NCBI GenBank assembly: GCA_025362915.1
Contig: JANYEU010000262.1
Span: forward strand, 1-5,043
Direction of reading: 5' to 3'
Origin: Chitinophagaceae bacterium
GTDB lineage: Bacteria; Bacteroidota; Bacteroidia; Chitinophagales; Chitinophagaceae
Length of the DNA stretch: 5,043 bases
Shown here: positions 3,782-5,043 of the stretch, in pieces
Layout of the letters: each line of letters begins with the position of its first letter
Position numbering within the stretch: position 1 is the stretch's first letter
The notes under the pieces: generated by a model
Seen by the model: the letters and a program-made list of their open reading frames with translations, nothing else
Told to the model about the DNA's origin: nothing
The model's database searches: none
Position numbers and translations under genes: made by a program

Positions 3782-5043
3782 TTAAATGCCCATCATTTCC
3801 TTGGCATTTTCAAGTGCGGCGGCAGTAGGTTTTTCGCCCCCAAGCATCTGCGCAATGGCTGTTACCCTTTCGCCTTTACTCAATAACCTGATATTTGTTT
3901 TTACCTCTGCGCCTTTATTTTCCTTGTAAACAAAGTAATGGTTATCGGCCTTTCCGGCAATCTGGGGTTGGTGGGTGATACAGATTATTTGCCTGTTTGC
4001 AGCCAATCCTTTCATGATTGCCCCTACCTGTTTGGCAGCTTCGCCACTGATGCCTGTATCTATCTCATCAAAAATCATGGTGGGCAGGTCGATGCTTTTT
4101 GCCACCAACGATTTTATACAGAGCATCAATCTGCTCAATTCTCCACCACTCGCCACTTTTCTGATAGGCTCAAAACGGTTGCTTTTGTTGGCATCAAACA
4201 AAAAGGCTATATCGTCATTGCCATATTGGTTTAGCGGTGTTTCTTTAATATCAACTTTCAACCTTGCGTTTGGCATACCCACCTGATGCAACAAAATGTT
4301 TACGTCTTTTTCTAATGGCAATGCCTGTTTATTCCTTTTTTCTGAAAGGGTTTTTGCCGTACCAGTGGCTTGTTTTAAAAATTCAACCACCTCTTTTTCT
4401 TTGGCGGCAATGGCATCGTCAATGTTTAAAACCGCCAAAAGCTTTTGTTCCAATTCCTTTTGGATGGCTATCAACCCATTGGTTGTAGGAACGCCATGCT
4501 TTTTTAAGAGCTTATATCCTACCGCCAAACGCTCATTGATAATTTCTATCCGTGCCTCATCAAAATGTATGGAATCGCTGATGCGTTCAGCCTCATCGGC
4601 CATATCCTGTAATTCTATTTGAGATGATTTTAGCCTATCAACCAACGCAGGCAAATCAGGATGATACGCAGTATATCCCAAAAGCTGATTGGCCAATTGC
4701 TTTAACAAGGCTGTTACGGGTGTATCATTGCCATGTAAATCAAAATAAGTCTTGCCAAGTGCGGTTTTAATACCCTCGCTATTACACAAAAGCTGCAGTT
4801 CTGTATCCAACTCTTCCAGCTCATTTTCTTTCAGGTTTATTTCTTTCAATTCATCATACAAAAACTGATAGTAGCCTAATTCCTTATCGAAGGAAGCTTT
4901 TCGTTCCTGCAATGAATGGAGTGCTTTTGTAGAAGTAAGCCATTGCTGATACTCAGCCTGATAAGTTTGAAGTAAGGTTTGGTTATTGGAAAGGGCATCA
5001 ATAACTTCCCGCTGAAAGTCTGTATCGCCTATCTCCAATGTGT
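3782..5043 (-). CDS. recN: DNA repair protein RecN, C-terminal part (5' end off-window)
   Basis: About 420 codons of an SMC-like ATPase that acts in recombinational repair of DNA double-strand breaks in the cytoplasm. The frame remains open to the window edge; the first in-frame TTG (5036-5038) is internal, because the sequence before it continues the frame and the N-terminal Walker A is absent. Numbered from that TTG, residues 20-240 are rich in Leu, Glu, Lys and Gln and form the coiled-coil arms. The C-terminal ATPase head follows: the ABC signature KVASGGELSRLML (294-306), Walker B TMIFDEIDTGISGE (320-333, with D324 and E325), and the H-loop THQPQIAGKADNHYFV (355-370). Family length is about 550 residues, so roughly 130 are missing. 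The stop is TAA at 3782-3784. The gene reads toward the RAYT module, with no clear terminator. Confidence 0.96.
   Translation of the reverse strand, partial: TLEIGDTDFQREVIDALSNNQTLLQTYQAEYQQWLTSTKALHSLQERKASFDKELGYYQFLYDELKEINLKENELEELDTELQLLCNSEGIKTALGKTYFDLHGNDTPVTALLKQLANQLLGYTAYHPDLPALVDRLKSSQIELQDMADEAERISDSIHFDEARIEIINERLAVGYKLLKKHGVPTTNGLIAIQKELEQKLLAVLNIDDAIAAKEKEVVEFLKQATGTAKTLSEKRNKQALPLEKDVNILLHQVGMPNARLKVDIKETPLNQYGNDDIAFLFDANKSNRFEPIRKVASGGELSRLMLCIKSLVAKSIDLPTMIFDEIDTGISGEAAKQVGAIMKGLAANRQIICITHQPQIAGKADNHYFVYKENKGAEVKTNIRLLSKGERVTAIAQMLGGEKPTAAALENAKEMMGI

Noticed and set aside
3938..4622. Several 70-110-codon + strand frames opposite recN
   Set aside because: All lie antisense to the conserved RecN coding sequence and have no recognisable motifs.
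1..5043. tRNA, rRNA, riboswitch, toxin-antitoxin or defence cassette
   Set aside because: I looked in all intergenic stretches and saw no cloverleaf, conserved RNA core or paired small genes of these kinds.

Overview
The window looks like chromosomal DNA of a Bacteroidota bacterium, probably Sphingobacteriales/Chitinophagaceae-like. The DNA is AT-rich. It carries a bacterial geranylgeranylglyceryl-phosphate-synthase-type gene, a Bacteroidota-like FabI, promoter -7 elements of the TAnnTTTG type, and a REP/RAYT transposase module of a kind common in that phylum. The genus cannot be fixed from sequence reading alone.

Left part (1-1200, + strand): the 3' end of a GGGP synthase family gene is followed by a short promoter region and a membrane CPBP (CAAX-like) glutamic protease. 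A strong stem-loop at about 1155-1191 separates these from the convergent fabI gene.

Middle (1201-2661, - strand): fabI is intact, with all catalytic residues. Upstream of it lies a structured intergenic stretch (about 2135-2219) that resembles a dispersed Bacteroidota repeat, then a near-perfect 15-bp hairpin. The hairpin abuts the stop codon of a decayed gene (2296-2661). That gene keeps a signal peptide and an N-terminal accessory domain resembling those of glycoside hydrolases. An in-frame TAA interrupts it just after the signal peptide, and the catalytic domain is missing.

Right part (2662-3781): a REP-associated tyrosine transposase (RAYT, HUH endonuclease, - strand) is bracketed by three REP-like palindromes, two just after its stop codon and one just upstream of its start. 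The first 29 codons of the transposase are recognisable but lie one frame away from any start codon. A single extra G in a G4 tract would restore a 215-residue protein. Between the upstream REP and recN is about 190 bp with a small hairpin, a doubtful 43-codon ORF and a short tandem duplication.

Right edge (3782-5043, - strand): the C-terminal three quarters of recN, which runs off the window.

The core genes (GGGP synthase, CPBP protease, fabI, recN) are housekeeping or membrane functions with no evident shared pathway. The interval between fabI and recN is an island of repeats, a transposase and a gene remnant. I see no defence, CRISPR, secondary-metabolite or clearly new multi-gene system. 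The RAYT/REP module with its disrupted start is the most interesting part.
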